NCBI RefSeq assembly: GCF_001640805.2
Contig: NC_066854.1
Coordinates: 11,431,736 to 11,495,735, forward strand
Source of the DNA: Lates calcarifer
Taxonomy: Eukaryota > Chordata > Actinopteri > Centropomidae
Length of the DNA stretch: 64,000 bases
Direction of reading: 5' to 3'
Shown here one piece after another: positions 26,431 to 39,090 of this stretch. Position 1 is the first letter of the stretch; every line of letters begins with the position of its first letter. Both the position numbers and the translations under genes were made by a program. The notes beneath the pieces are model-generated. The model was not told where the DNA came from. It was given only the letters and a program-made list of their open reading frames with translations, and did no database searches.

Positions 26431-27533
26431 CCTCCTCCCTCTGCCTCGCTCAGTTCAGTGATCCTACACTCAGTCTCATCTGACGTCTTCTCTCTTTACT
26501 GCCATGCAGTGATTTCAGTAAAAGTAATTGTTCAGTTTTTATTAGCTCCAACTCTGACGTGAAGTACATGAAGAAAGTCACATTAGTCAAGTGATTAATC
26601 GACTCATTGTTTTATCCCTGGACTGGGCTTTGTGTTTTTCCGGTTAAACAGAGTGACTTCGCTAAACAAACGGTCAGACCACATCAACGTCAGGAGAACG
26701 TCAGTTAAAGTTTCATGAATATCATGTTAATATTTTAAGCTCATCAGTTTGATCATTCTGAATCAGCAGAAGCAGGACGCTGGTGAAAAAATAAGGTCTG
26801 AAAGTGAGTCGGCTCCAGCTGTTACTTCAGCGTCAGATACTTCAGATCCTCAGCTTGTAGTAATTAGGCTTCTAGGAAACGAAAACGTTCTGCCTCATCA
26901 GACAACATATGTATCTTTGTCAGTAGTTATACAAGAAGTGGTTTAGCATTAGATACATATTTCAGTTGTTATTTCAGTATTGGATGGACTATGTGTGTGT
27001 TTTGTAGGTTTCAGTTTTGATTGGCACTGTAGACAAGTCAGTTGAGTCATGAGCTCCTCAGTGAGTAGCTTTCCTGAGCAGTTCTCTACCTAAACCCATT
27101 TTTATGTACAATCATATAGCTGAACGTCCAACAGTACAGATGATCATAATCCCTACCTGTGTTTACACTCAGAATAGTTACTGCATACCTGCACACAGTG
27201 TAGAAGGTGCTGCAGACTTCACCTCTGGAGACACTGCACTCTAGCAGCGTGTGTATGTGTGTGTGTGTGTGTGTATGTGTGTGTGTGTAGTGTTCCCAGT
27301 GCCCCTCAGTAGGAGGAGTGTTATTTACCGGAAGGAGTGCTGAAGCTGCATGTCCTCAGCCTGTGCTGCCATCAGCAGTGGCAGGGGTGTGTGCACGCAA
27401 GTGTGTGTGTGTGTGGACAGACAGGAGACAAGGTAATTACCACAGGACCCTTCATCTGGCATCTGCTCAGCTCTCAGGTTCAACAGAGCAACTAACAGGA
27501 GCTCTGTCAGTTCATAGCAAAGGCACCAAGCAG

Positions 27534-27570
<37 letters not shown>

Positions 27571-29755
27571 GACACCTGTGTTTGCGCATAGGCCTAAAAA
27601 ATGAATACCAGTAGTTTTTGTTTTTTTTAAGGTGGAAAGACAACTGAAGACATCTGCATGTGAGCATGTTAGATAAAAACCTGCCTGTGTGTGTGCCTGC
27701 GTCCTCCCTTCCTCAGCATCGTGTGTGTTCCCTCCCCTCCCGCCCCAAGCACCACTTTTGCCTGGAGTTGTGTGTGTTATCTAGACAGGTGCAGTTGTCT
27801 GCGCCCTGCTATATAATAGGATGTGTTCAGCCTGTTCCACACTGTAGCCGTCTGCCAGCACTGAGATGGTGTTCATGATAACTCCTCGCCCCCTGATAGA
27901 GGCTGGAGCTCCACAGCACAGAGGAGGAATTCTGCCATTGGGCAGCAGCACTACACATATGTTGGACTAGCACTAATCCTCTGTCTCCATCAGCTCCTTC
28001 CAGATGTTTTCATAGGTAAATTAGTTAATGTGAATGATGTGTGTATGTGTGTTAAAATGTTCAGAAGTCGAGAAGTTAATTAGGTGGCTTGTATTAGAGA
28101 TAAGCTTGGGAGGTTTTCCACTGAAAACTGTCTTGAGCAGGTTTAGAGTGTGTCTGTGAGCAGATGTGTGTTTGTACTAATTGATGCCCGTAGTGCAGCA
28201 GTCCCTCTGGTGAGCATATGGCCTTTTAATGTTGCAGAGCCACACCGCTGTCTGTCACCCGCTGAAAACAGGGTGCTGAGGTGTCAGGGGGTGTCATGTG
28301 AGGACACGGTAGATTTGTGCTGCATGTACATTACTGTAGTCATGTGACTAAGTTGGGTATTTTGTGAGAATAACTGAATTCTTTCTTTAGTGATGGAAGC
28401 TATTTAATTTCTTTTTTATTCTGCTTCTATTCCACCATCTGACTCAGTGGTCGTGCAGTTCAGTGGGTTTCGTGGCCAGCAGTATCCTGCTCTAAGGTGG
28501 CCTGTGGCTGCTGGTAAACAGAGAACATATTTCTAGATGAGAGTTACAACAATGATGGATCAAAAACATAGCAGGTCACATGACTTGTGTACTTTTGAGT
28601 AGTTACATTTGGGTGATTCAGGATTTACTTGCAAAGAACTACTTTTAATGACCTATACAACCAATCAGACTAATCTTGTGTTTTCATAAAGAATTGACAG
28701 ATGATATGAAATATTACGTATTCATGTTATTGAATTATTAATTATGGAAAATGTATGGAAACATCGCCATATCTCATCTTCAGTGACAGCTATTATGCAG
28801 CTGTCACAACAAATGTCATTAGATACTTAGATAGATGTTTATTTGATGAGCAGTAATGGTTTACTCATTTAAATAAATGCCATTCTCTTCTACTGTTTCC
28901 CAGCTTCACATTTACCAGAATAGAATTTAAATTACAAACACATACAATAGACATATAGGAATTAACTTTGCTGTCCAATTTGTATGTTTATTAACCATAC
29001 AGTTGACGCTTTAATAATAGGAACAGAGAGTCAGTGTCTTGGTCTGTGTTCTTGGCTCAGTCTTGTCTTTATGTCAAGCTCTTGCACATGACAAGATGTT
29101 GCTATTTCATCACTACCAACCATAACAAAACACAAGCTCTATTTTCATTCTGTGCTTTAAAGGTATGTTATTAACTTTCACTATTCCACAATTCCTAATT
29201 TTTTCAGTTCATTTTAGGGAAATGGTGCTTACATCAAATCATTGTTCATTATCTTCAAAGTAGAGAGGATGGTGTACTTTAAAGTGATCTAATTTTATCA
29301 GCTAAGTGCTGAAATTACCCAATTGTGTTCAGAATGGAACATCACTTATCTCAATTTTTGTCCCATCCATCACAAGCTGAAGTGCCACTTTTTTGACTGG
29401 TGGTTTCCTCAGTTTTGGAGTGAAACACTTCATATGAATAACATAATTGGCATGCAGTTCATATTGCTGAGTGCCTGGTGGAATGGGACATTTTTGTTCC
29501 CATAGTAACTGCCACCATATGGACAGGAGGAGCATGATGGGAGAAAGGTGATCACTCAGAGTGGTAATGTTGTGTCGATTTGAATATTTCAGCTCTCTGA
29601 AGGATCATTTGGAGCTGTCCATCTGTTGTTCTGTCAGTTAGTCACTAGCTACAGTTACATGAACACATTTGATCATTCTGATCAGACATTACAGTTGAAC
29701 TGTTCTCACATGACTGTACTCTATTACAGTCTGGTGTTTACTTCCACAGATGCAT
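26430..29755. other. Non-coding sequence with GT microsatellites
   Basis: No gene recognised. GT-rich tracts lie at about 27248-27288, 27400-27414 and 27537-27568. The 98-codon frame at 27318-27614 spans two of them and is not supported as coding. Confidence 0.4.
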
Positions 29756-29759
29756 TTTA

Positions 29760-29875
29760 TTGGAGCAGCTGTGTGACATAAAACCATAACAATAAATATT
29801 GCGATAGCATTTTATATCACAGTATAATTTCCCTCAATAGAATTAAAGATATAGCAAATGGTTGATAAATGTTCA
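29760..29875 (-). repeat. Probable old interspersed repeat fragment
   Basis: The words ATATTGCGATAGCATTTTAT, TATAATTTCCCTC and AAATGGTTGATAAAT resemble a fish repeat containing ATATCGCAATA words, here in reverse orientation. Family not assigned. Confidence 0.3.
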
Positions 29876-29879
29876 GTAT

Positions 29880-31985
29880 AATGATAATTTCCATATTTAG
29901 GTAGCATACACAGAAGCAGAAATAGAGGTATGCAATGCACAAATTATCTTTTAGATTAGTTATATCATTATATCATTAGAATTGTTATTCCTACCTCAAA
30001 TTTAATAGAAGCTTCCACCATTTTCTGTCAAGTGTTTGTCAGGTTCTGTATGTTATGTATGTTCATATTTGTGAAATGTAAAAAGTTTAAAATAAATGAA
30101 TAAATAAAAAAAACTACTAACTAAAACTACAATTAACCAACTGGTTTCTTCAACTTTTAGCCAGGAAAAATCTGGCTTCAAACTCCAAAGAAATGATGAT
30201 TTGAAATTTTATCAACTGACATGAAAAGTTTGTGAACATTTTTGGCCAAACATTTTTATTTTTTATTCTGTTTGGGCTTTTAAACTGATTGCAGTTGAAA
30301 TATTAGGCTTTTGGTAAACATACCTACTGTTACTAACTTATTCTTACCTTTTTCATGTTAACAGTGTATCTCTGTGTTCGTGCGTGCGTGGTTTAGATTT
30401 TGTGGCTTTGATGGAGGTCCTTGTCCTCAGGTTATTACATTCACACGAGATTATGGAAGTCTGATTCATTGCTTTGCTGATGGACGTAACCAAAGGAAAA
30501 TAAAATTACAGAGAAACACCCTGAGAGACCCTTCAGAGCTGGATCAATAGAAGAGAATTTACAAGCTCATCACAGACTTACAGCTGCTGCTGCTGCTCTT
30601 AATGTTGAAGATGCTTGTGGACGCTTTCACAGGTTTAAGGTCAGTGTTCAAGTGATAGAGAGAGCAGAGGATGAATAGAGGGGGGGAAGAGGTGGGAAAG
30701 TGTTTAAATGACTGAGGAAAAGGGTTTGAGAGGTTGGTGCTAAATGATGTGTATACACTTCCCCCACAGGCTTCTGCTGTATTGATTGCCTTTTCGGTTT
30801 GTTTTTCAGGGTTACACAAAGCTTCCTCTGCATCTGCTGAGACTCAGAGAAACATGATTTACGCTTTATCTGATATGTCTGAATATAACATCTTTGAGTT
30901 GTAAGATTTATATTAAATGTATCACTTTAAATCACAAAGATTAAGATGAGGAGCAGATTTTTGCAGAATACTAAACTTGACTCAGCAGATCTTTCTGTCT
31001 GAGGCACCACCGACCAGCTGGATCAGTAAACATGATGATGCTGTACTGCATGCAGTCCACTAATAATATCATGGATGATTATAGGTATTGAAGTTCAATA
31101 GAAGTTTTTGAAATAGCCTCCCCTCACTTTTGCTTGGAGCAGTGAACTTACAGATTTGCTTATTCAGCTTTAAAGTTATATCGTTAATACTTTATTTATG
31201 TTGGTTCTAGTTGATTTGTGGTGATGAAGTCCAGTGGGAAAGATGGATATGCTTTACTGCATGTGGAAAATGACCTGCTATGAACAGCAGCCCCATGAGG
31301 AGATATCATTTGAAAACCTCTGGCATTATTTTTCTTGCAGAACTGTTTTCTGTTAAATCATGTTGTGGTTTGAAATCTTATCAAAGCAGCCAGGTTGTCT
31401 GAGGTTCTGTTAGTTGTGTTGTCCCTCTAACACCCATGCACTCACTGGGGGGTGGTCCGCCTAAAATAAGACATGTACTGCAACTGTATATTTGATCATC
31501 AGACCTTTATGATGACTTTAGACACACAGTTTTGTAGGATTTAACACAATGTTGGACTTAGTTTCAGTATGCTTTGCACTGCCTGGATTACTTTTTAATA
31601 CTTTGTTGGGTTTTTCTGGGCTGTTTATTTATATAGAGGAGATCTTAGACAAGACTGTTATTATAGATTAGTCTGATAAAGATGAATGCTTGGATCAACT
31701 CTTCAAGTCTTCTTACTTTAGCAATGTTTGGAGATGATAAAAGGCTGATGCTGGAACTGATTTTGTTTATGTTTTGCGAGAGTAAATTCTGGCACATTCA
31801 TTCATTCGTTCAAAGCACTGACTAAGGGTGTCACTGATAACTGTATTTACATAGAACCATTCAGAGCAGTGATAGAAGAAAGTTAAAACTAAGTTTAGCT
31901 ACATTAAAACAATGATAAATAAAATCCAGTAAAATAAGTATATACTTAACCAGAAATAAAAAAAAATACCCAAAACACAAAAAAA
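29880..31985. other. Non-coding sequence
   Basis: A short (CTG)n stretch at 30578-30597 and AT-rich text. No exon or transposon domain seen. Confidence 0.4.
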
Positions 31986-31989
31986 TAAA

Positions 31990-32580
31990 ATCAGAATAGT
32001 TAAATGAACAGAATGTGACCATAGTCATCTGCTGAAATGGAAATGTAGATTTTAGTATCATCTGCATAAATATGCTAATTAATGCTGTTGCTTTGGCAAA
32101 TCTGTCTTAACAGCAGCATGGATGAATTTAGTAGAAGGGGGACAAGTATTGATCCTTGTGGTACTCCATAGGTCACAATGACTGTGTAAAAGTAATGGAG
32201 ATGAAACTGAGAAAACATAATACCTGTCTTGCAAGTAGGACCTGTGAAATTTAGCCTGAGTCAGTGTTTTTTCAAATGTCATTTAGGACTGTAATAAGTT
32301 CTGTTGCAGTGGAATGGAGAAAAACCCTCATTGGCATTGATGAAAACGGTTATTTAAATTGATGAATTCATTTAGATGTTAGCAGGCAATTTTCTCAATG
32401 ACTTTTCCAATGGTGGGTGTACTTGATATGGATGGATCTAGCCCACACTTTTTAAGAGGGGCTGACTTGCTGCTGTTTTTAGGGCCTTTGGAAAGATGCC
32501 TGATTGCAGAAATTATTTTTTGTATTTTAACCATGCTGCTGATGAAAGTTTTGAAGAAGCTGGCAAAAGGCAAATGAGCT
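31990..32580 (-). mobile_element. LINE reverse-transcriptase remnant, minus strand
   Basis: Reading the minus strand from 32573 downward gives a decayed non-LTR reverse transcriptase. The text LKKCGLDPSISSTPTIGKVIEK (split as LKKCGLDPSIS and TPTIGKVIEK) corresponds to the finger region around NYRPISNLPF-GKIIEK; then FHRSYLQDRYYVFSV, YGVPQGSIL near 32140-32170, and the catalytic box YADDTKI near 32045-32072. These lie in different frames, with stops and a large internal deletion between the first two blocks, so it is dead. The motifs place it in the L2/CR1-like group; the exact family is not known to me. Confidence 0.85.
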
Positions 32581-32584
32581 ATGA

Positions 32585-35490
32585 CACAGTGCTAGCATCA
32601 GGAAAGCATGCAGCACAAAATTACTAATATAACATGCCACAGTAATTTTCATCACTGTGCTCCTGAGCAAGGCACTTAGCACTGAATCATCACACTGCAG
32701 ATGCTTAGTGTCTGACAGTGGGAAACGGTGCAGCTCTCAGGTCTCAGAGCGTACAAACTTGAGGCAGGCTACTGCTGAACTGCTGAGAATGTGTGCTCAG
32801 CAAAACTGTGCCCTGGATAATGTAAAAGTTTAAAAAAGCGAACACTGCCTTGCCCTAGGCGCCTGGGCTCTCTTGTGACTACAGCTGATACATTTCATCA
32901 GTACCATAAAACTCTGACTTCTACTGCCACATCCATGAAGGTTATTACCACCTTATTCTCCCATATCAATCCTAAATGGCTTTTACCTTTACCTCCCTTC
33001 AGCAGGTCCCTGCCTTGTTTCCTTGATCAAGCATTTGTCCTCAGCAGCTGGTATCACATAATGTTTAATTTGGGGTGGTATTAGCATAATTCCAGTGTCT
33101 TCTCAGAGCATCGTCCCCACTTCCCCCAATGCAGCACCAAGTTTGAATATTGTATAACAGCAATGTCAGCCAGTCGGACAGTGAAATGTATTACCTGCAT
33201 GAATCAAGTTGTCATTTCCAATTTATGAGGGAGCTTAGCATTCAGAGCACAGGTCTGGCCGGGGTGGGGAGCCGGCTGAAGCTGTTTGCTGGGAAAGGCT
33301 CCTCTCAGAACCCCCTCAGTGCTGTTTCTCATTGAGGTCCGTGAAACCGCAAAACAAACCGAATGCACCTGCGCTCGTCTGGTTACTCATTTTTCTTGAG
33401 AAAACACTGACTGTGTAATGATGAAATGCAGCTGTGCTTCTGCACCACACCCTATGTCTTTTTCCTGCTTACTCATCCACCAGCACAGTCGCCTTTGTGC
33501 ATAATTCTCAGCTTGTTCTAACCTACATGAAGCACCAGATGGGTGGGAGTCACAGCTTGCCACAGATGAAGTACTGTCTGATAAGTTCTCAAGTTCAGGG
33601 AAACTAAACTGGCTTTAAACAAGTTTTAACTTTCAACAAACATAATGTCCTCTGAGGCAAGCATGAGCGAGTTAAAACAAACGCTGAGAATTTTCTGCAA
33701 GCTCTGCTTGGCCGTAGACTGATCTGCCCCAGCACAGTTTGGGCTCAAGTCAGCACTGAAGTGGGGATGGAGCATCAGGCTTCTGTACAGCAGCCAAATC
33801 TGTTGGCTGCTATTGATATCCCATTTCCTCTGTCACTCCTAAGCTGCTTTGCATTCAGAGGTTTTGCACTAAGCCCAGAGTGTCCAGTCTGTGGCCTGTA
33901 ATACTGACTGTACGCCTCTACTGCTCCACAACAGTCATTCAGTCTTTTATTATCCAGGAAACAAAAGCATAGCTGGTGCCACACTGGGAGCCTTCCAGCC
34001 CTGACATTTCTATTGTGGCTCTTTCTTATTAGGTGGGATGCGAACCAATTTGGCCATTGGCATTAAATTCCTCACGCATTAATTCCCCTTTTGAATGTTT
34101 AGAAGCCGACATAATGGGTTTAGACTTGGCAGAAGATTGGAGGAAAAGAGGATCAAACACTGAACAGAGGACAGTTTTTATTTTATTTTTTTTTTTTTTT
34201 CTCGGGCTAACAATTATAAACCTCCTGTTGAGCTTATCACATATTCAACAGCAAGAGCTTGAGATAAGGTGTTGATTTATGGACTTTGCATGTTGGCATC
34301 AGTGAGAAAGGTTTGCTCCACTGTGTTTAGATTTTGAAATCAGATACTTTAAATTCATAAAGAAAAACTGTTCATATTCTGAAATGTAGTTGAAATTCTA
34401 TTTAGAAAATCCTCATTCCTCTTGTATCACATTCATATGTAGTTCTCATTGGCCTTGGAGTTTGTGTTTTTTTTTTTTTTTTTTTTTTTTTCAGTGTTTG
34501 AGTGGAAAGTGTGTTTGAGTTTCTTTCTCCAGGGAAGCTGCTGTTTGTTCAGTAATCATAAAGCACACGTAGGCACTCTAAGACAATATCACATGCGCTT
34601 GAGTCACAGTGGCAGGTGGGTTTGATAAATATAATTTGGTGCTGAGGAGCATTTTTTTCACCGTCAGACATAAAAAGCAATTATTTTTTGTTTCCATTAT
34701 CCACTTGATTCTTTTTGTTTTTGCTGCTGAATGATACTCACAGGTCATGCCTCACTTTCAGATGCTATTACCACATCATAATGCGGCAATGTAAAGAATT
34801 TCTTAACACCAAATGCTATGACAGCTTTGCTTAAATCAGCTGTCATGAAAACCACGAGTGATGGAGGCTGCTTCCTGTTTTCCTCTGCCAATCATTAAAA
34901 CTGTAATATTGAAGCAGGCAGCGTGAATGTAAGATGTCATCCCAGAGCTCAGAGTATGATTTATTTACCTTCTGACGTGTCTGCCCTCTGAGCCCCTCTC
35001 GCACATATACAGTACCTCCAAAGAAGCCAATAGACATTACAGTCTATTAAAGCACCTTGCAGATGCACGTGGTGTAGCCTTATTTTTCTCTTTTATTCCC
35101 TCCCTCACTGACTCACACACATGCAGCCCCACCCCACCCCCCAAGCAAGGTCACTCTACGCTGCACTAATGACTGCAATCAATTACCTGGTGCAATATTA
35201 AACAAGACTAAAACTCCCACATCTCTGTAGCCTCTGAGCTTTTTGCTCTGGCTTATAGAGGTCACTTGATTGTAAAGACAACAGAGCTGATGATTCACGT
35301 CTTTTCAAAGTTCCTGTCACCCCCAGGCACAAATACTATACCAGTAAAGTCTATGATTGATTTTCTTCATGCGTGATAACAAGGCGCTGCTGTACTGTAA
35401 ACTGCAGCTCTTGGAGCGACTGATCTATGTGGCAGAAAATACAAAAAAAAAAATTTGGCTTGATTAATGAGTTGATTATTTTCTGATTAA
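32585..35490. other. Non-coding sequence with poly(T) tracts
   Basis: Long T runs lie at about 34183-34200 and 34467-34491. Sequence around 33985-34150 is repeat-free and AT-rich, and could be a conserved element. No coding exon could be supported. Confidence 0.4.
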
Positions 35491-35493
35491 AAG

Positions 35494-35660
35494 GGCACTT
35501 CACTATTTTTACACATCAGGATCGCTCATCATAAGCATTGCTGCTTAGCTGTTGCATTATGTCTTCAGTGGCTCTGGAGGAGACATAACAATGTCGCTGT
35601 GATGTCCTTAAGGTTATCTCTGCATGGGTTTGAAGACTACAAATTTATAGCAGAAAGCCC
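35494..35660. repeat. Possible interspersed repeat fragment
   Basis: GGGCACTTCACTATTTTTAC and GTCTTCAGTGGCTCTGGAGG are phrases I associate with a dispersed fish repeat. There is no second copy in the window, so the call is tentative. Confidence 0.3.
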
Positions 35661-35664
35661 TGTG

Positions 35665-36400
35665 TTACAAGCTGTGTGCTTGGACTAAGAGGTTATGGGT
35701 GTTTATTAGGTAAAGAGGCTCTAACAAAGACTCAGCTTCAAATTGTATCAGCTTCAAGGATATCTTTACATTCTATGTCTAGCTGGTTCTGTTTTCCTGC
35801 ACTCACTAAGCTCAGACTCAGATCTACTAATCTCTCCTTGCTCTCTTTCATCAACATAGAGCAATATAGAAAACAGTCAGGAGAGCCCAGCAGGCTTCAG
35901 TTTTAGCTGGCACACATCAGCACTTCTGGTGCTTAAAAAGACAAAAATCACAGGCAGAAGATTAAATCAATTGTTGCTAGATAACAATAATTCTGTAACA
36001 GCTACAGAGAACTTTTTGTACTCTGCCAAAGACACATCTCTACTTCACTACCACAGGTTTTGGGTGAGCTTTTGTATTTCAAGAAGTCAAAAAGAATGGT
36101 GACTCCTTCAATGATAATATTTTTTTAATTATTAGCTGTTCTTCATCAGGACCTCATTTTCAGGGTGTAGTTGCAGGTTATGAACGTGAAGTTAAACTAG
36201 TATTTCTGTCTTCTCAGCAACAAAAAGATTTTATGTAGATTTGATAAAATGTTAACTGAACCCCAACTTAGTTCTCTGCTGCTTCAATTTCAACCATTCT
36301 TCTTTTAATGTGTGTCTGGCCAGCCCTCTAAATTTTCAGAAGTGCAATACCAAGTCGGCGCACTACTCCCCTAACTGATTCATCATTTTGTCAATAACAC
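35665..36400. other. Non-coding sequence
   Basis: Nothing recognised. Confidence 0.4.
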
Positions 36401-36404
36401 AGCA

Positions 36405-36652
36405 GACAATAATGAAAAATACCCATCACAAAGCTCTAGGTGATTCCCTCTAATTGCTTCTTGTCTGACCAACACTCCAAAACCCAAAGATATTCAATTT
36501 ATAATGATATAGAATAAAGAGAAGCAGAAAATCCTCACGTTTCAAGTGAATGCTCAGCATTTTGTACTTGACAAATGACTTCAACGTGACATCATTTATC
36601 AGTTGTTATATGTTAGATTGATTTTCTGTCGATCAATTAATCGTCTCGGCAG
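36405..36652 (+). repeat. Dispersed repeat A, partial copy 2
   Basis: Contains CTTGTCTGACCAACACTCCA, AACCCAAAGATATTCAATTT and, at the right end, TTTTCTGTCGATCAATTAAT followed by CGTCTCGGCAG, all matching the common fish hAT-like repeat of which 14065-14245 is another fragment. This copy keeps the middle and right part; the other keeps the left end. Confidence 0.65.
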
Positions 36653-37544
36653 GTAGACAGTATAAAAAGCTCAGCCTCTACCGACTCTCAGGATGCTACC
36701 TCTCAAGTACTGGATAAATGTTTGATCATTGTACCACAGTATTTTAAGAGCTGTCTTCTCCTCCACACAAAGGTGATCATGATGTGTCTTGGACTCAGTG
36801 TTAGGCATAATGGAGCAGCGACCAGTACAGCAGAGCTCAGTATGAGGTTGTTAAATTGACTTCCCGGGGGAGTTACATTCAAAACACTTTAGCACTTAAT
36901 GCTGGTATACAGCGGACTGACTGCATATCTCCCCCACTGTTTCCTACCAGTCTCTTTCACTCTGGCCTTTCACTCCCCCTATGGCCTGTCACTGTGCTGT
37001 CATGACAACCAGTTTAGATTAGCAGATCATTAGCAGTAAGGCCCTGTGAATGGGTTTTAATAATAACTATAATTATTATGCTTTAATGTTTTTTTTCCTC
37101 ACTTTTCATATGTTAATGCCTGTTTTTACAGCAGCATGGTATTTTGAGGTTATTGTTTCACTGGCATGTTTAACTGCCCCTTTATTAGCTGGGTAGTCAT
37201 TATGATCCACGGTACTACTGGTGAAGTAGTAGCAGTGCTTACCTCCTTATACTTAGGCATTTCTGTGTGACGCTCACATCACAAGACAGTTCAAACAAAT
37301 GCATCTACCACATATGAACAGATAATACACTCAGGGCAAAGAGCATCAGAATTTTTCACCAAGAACATCACACCCCTTCTTTTTTGAGTCGTAAGACGCC
37401 ATCAGTCAAAAATAAAATGCCAAAAACTGAATTTTGTAATAATCTTGTAGCATGGAGGAGCGCTGACCAACACACACTGCAGCACAAAACTTAACCTCAC
37501 TGATGCAGTGAAAAGCCCTGTGCCCATACAGTGTTGTGGATAAG

Positions 37545-37785
37545 TGTCTAATTTGCTTTATTGTCAAGAATTAGATGAGAAGACTGACAAACATGAAGCT
37601 ACAGAATTTACAAGCAGCTATCCAAGAAATAGTCAGGCACATAACCCCCCATAAAACCACAACTGATGGTTAATGAGCTTTAAGGTGCTAATAGCTGCAT
37701 GATGTTAGAGCTGAGCTAGCAGTTTCCAGTGTTTATGCTAAGCTTAATTAACTGGCTACTCATTGTAGCTTACTCAAATAGTTTT
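37545..37785. repeat. Dispersed repeat C, copy 1
   Basis: The first part (TTAGATGAGAAGACTGACAA, ATGAAGCTACAG) matches one arm of a common fish repeat, and the second part (AAGAAATAGTC, AGCAGTTTCCAGTGTTTATG, CTAAGCTTAATTAACTGGCT, TGTAGCTTA) matches the opposite arm in reverse orientation. The copy therefore has a partly inverted-repeat layout. A related copy in the opposite orientation is at 58254-58480. Confidence 0.6.
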
Positions 37786-37789
37786 GAAC

Positions 37790-38535
37790 TTGAGCCTTAT
37801 TTTCCAATGTTTTTGGATGTAAGTGACTGATTGATGGATTGGATTCCACTGCAGAACATTTTTGTCCCTGTGAATTACTTACATCCCATAACATAGGAAA
37901 ATAAGGTTGAAAAATTCCACTGTTATCCTTACTGTTTAAAGCACAGCTTGTACATGCTGTAAATTCATATACTCTACTTGAACAGTTAGTTGTAGGAAAG
38001 TCAGTCTAGACAGTTTGTAACAGCTGCTGTTGTGCATGTTGTGCATACATGCACAGCTGTCCACCTCGATACTTCAGATCTGGCAAAAATCCACCATCAT
38101 TCCACAGCTACATACATCTGGAAATGAACTTGAACCTCCTGAATCTGTAGACTGTGTGGTCTGTTTGGCCACACTTAATTATTTCCACTAACCACAAATT
38201 AACACTGATATTACTGAATATTTCCCACTGCAGGAACTACATCACCACAGTTTACAACTATGATCTCAAGCCCTGATATTCTGATGAAAGTCTAACATAT
38301 TCAAGGGAGGACTTCTACAGAGTGCTAATGTAATTCAAAGTGACACGACAGCATGAAACGATACAGCCATCTTTCAATTTGCTCCAGGGAGAAGTTAGGT
38401 CTCAGGATTCCGTGAGGTGCATTGCCAAATGAGGATATCAGTTATTCTGGGCTCCAGGAAAAAAAAGGAGTAGTTTAGGGAGGATTATGAAACCAATAGA
38501 CCCACCTGAGGAAAGAACAGAGGTGAAAACAAGCC
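37790..38535. other. Non-coding sequence
   Basis: Nothing recognised. Confidence 0.4.
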
Positions 38536-38539
38536 GATG

Positions 38540-39090
38540 TGCTAACAGGAAGAGGGGAAAGAAAGGAAGAGAGGTCAAGGAAAGGGGATGAATATGATGA
38601 TTTAGTGATTTTTGTCAGGGACAGAGGGAGGAGGAGAAGTGGAGATTAAGTGGCTTTAGACTTGATTATGGTAGAAGCTGTCTGTAAGTTAGAGGTGAAC
38701 TCTGAGGAGAGGAATACTACACCTAAACAAAAAAATGACATGGAGAAAAGGTAAAGGTAGTGTAGGATGATGTAGAGAAAGAACAAGTGAGTGTGTGAAA
38801 CGTGAGATGAGACAAAAACAACAAAAAAGAAGCCAGAAGGATAGAGAGTGGGACAAAGAAAGACAGAGGGAGGTAGTGAGACATATAAAGATGGATCAAG
38901 CACCCAGTGAAGTGAAGAAGCAGAGAGTGATTGAGAGGATGGAGAGGGAGGAGGTGTGGAAAAGCAGCCATGATGAGATGGATTCTACTGGACCGTGAGA
39001 TTGATGACTCTGCTTCAGAAAGAGAGGGAAGAGATAGTAGAAACTGGGGGGGGAGGAAAGGAATAAGAGAAAAGTCCTGATGAAAAGAAC
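38540..39090 (+). other. Purine-rich strand-asymmetric block
   Basis: The plus strand is strongly A/G rich for about 550 bases (for example GGAAAGAAAGGAAGAGAGG). Frames on both strands here have the low-complexity composition this forces and are not genes. Confidence 0.6.
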
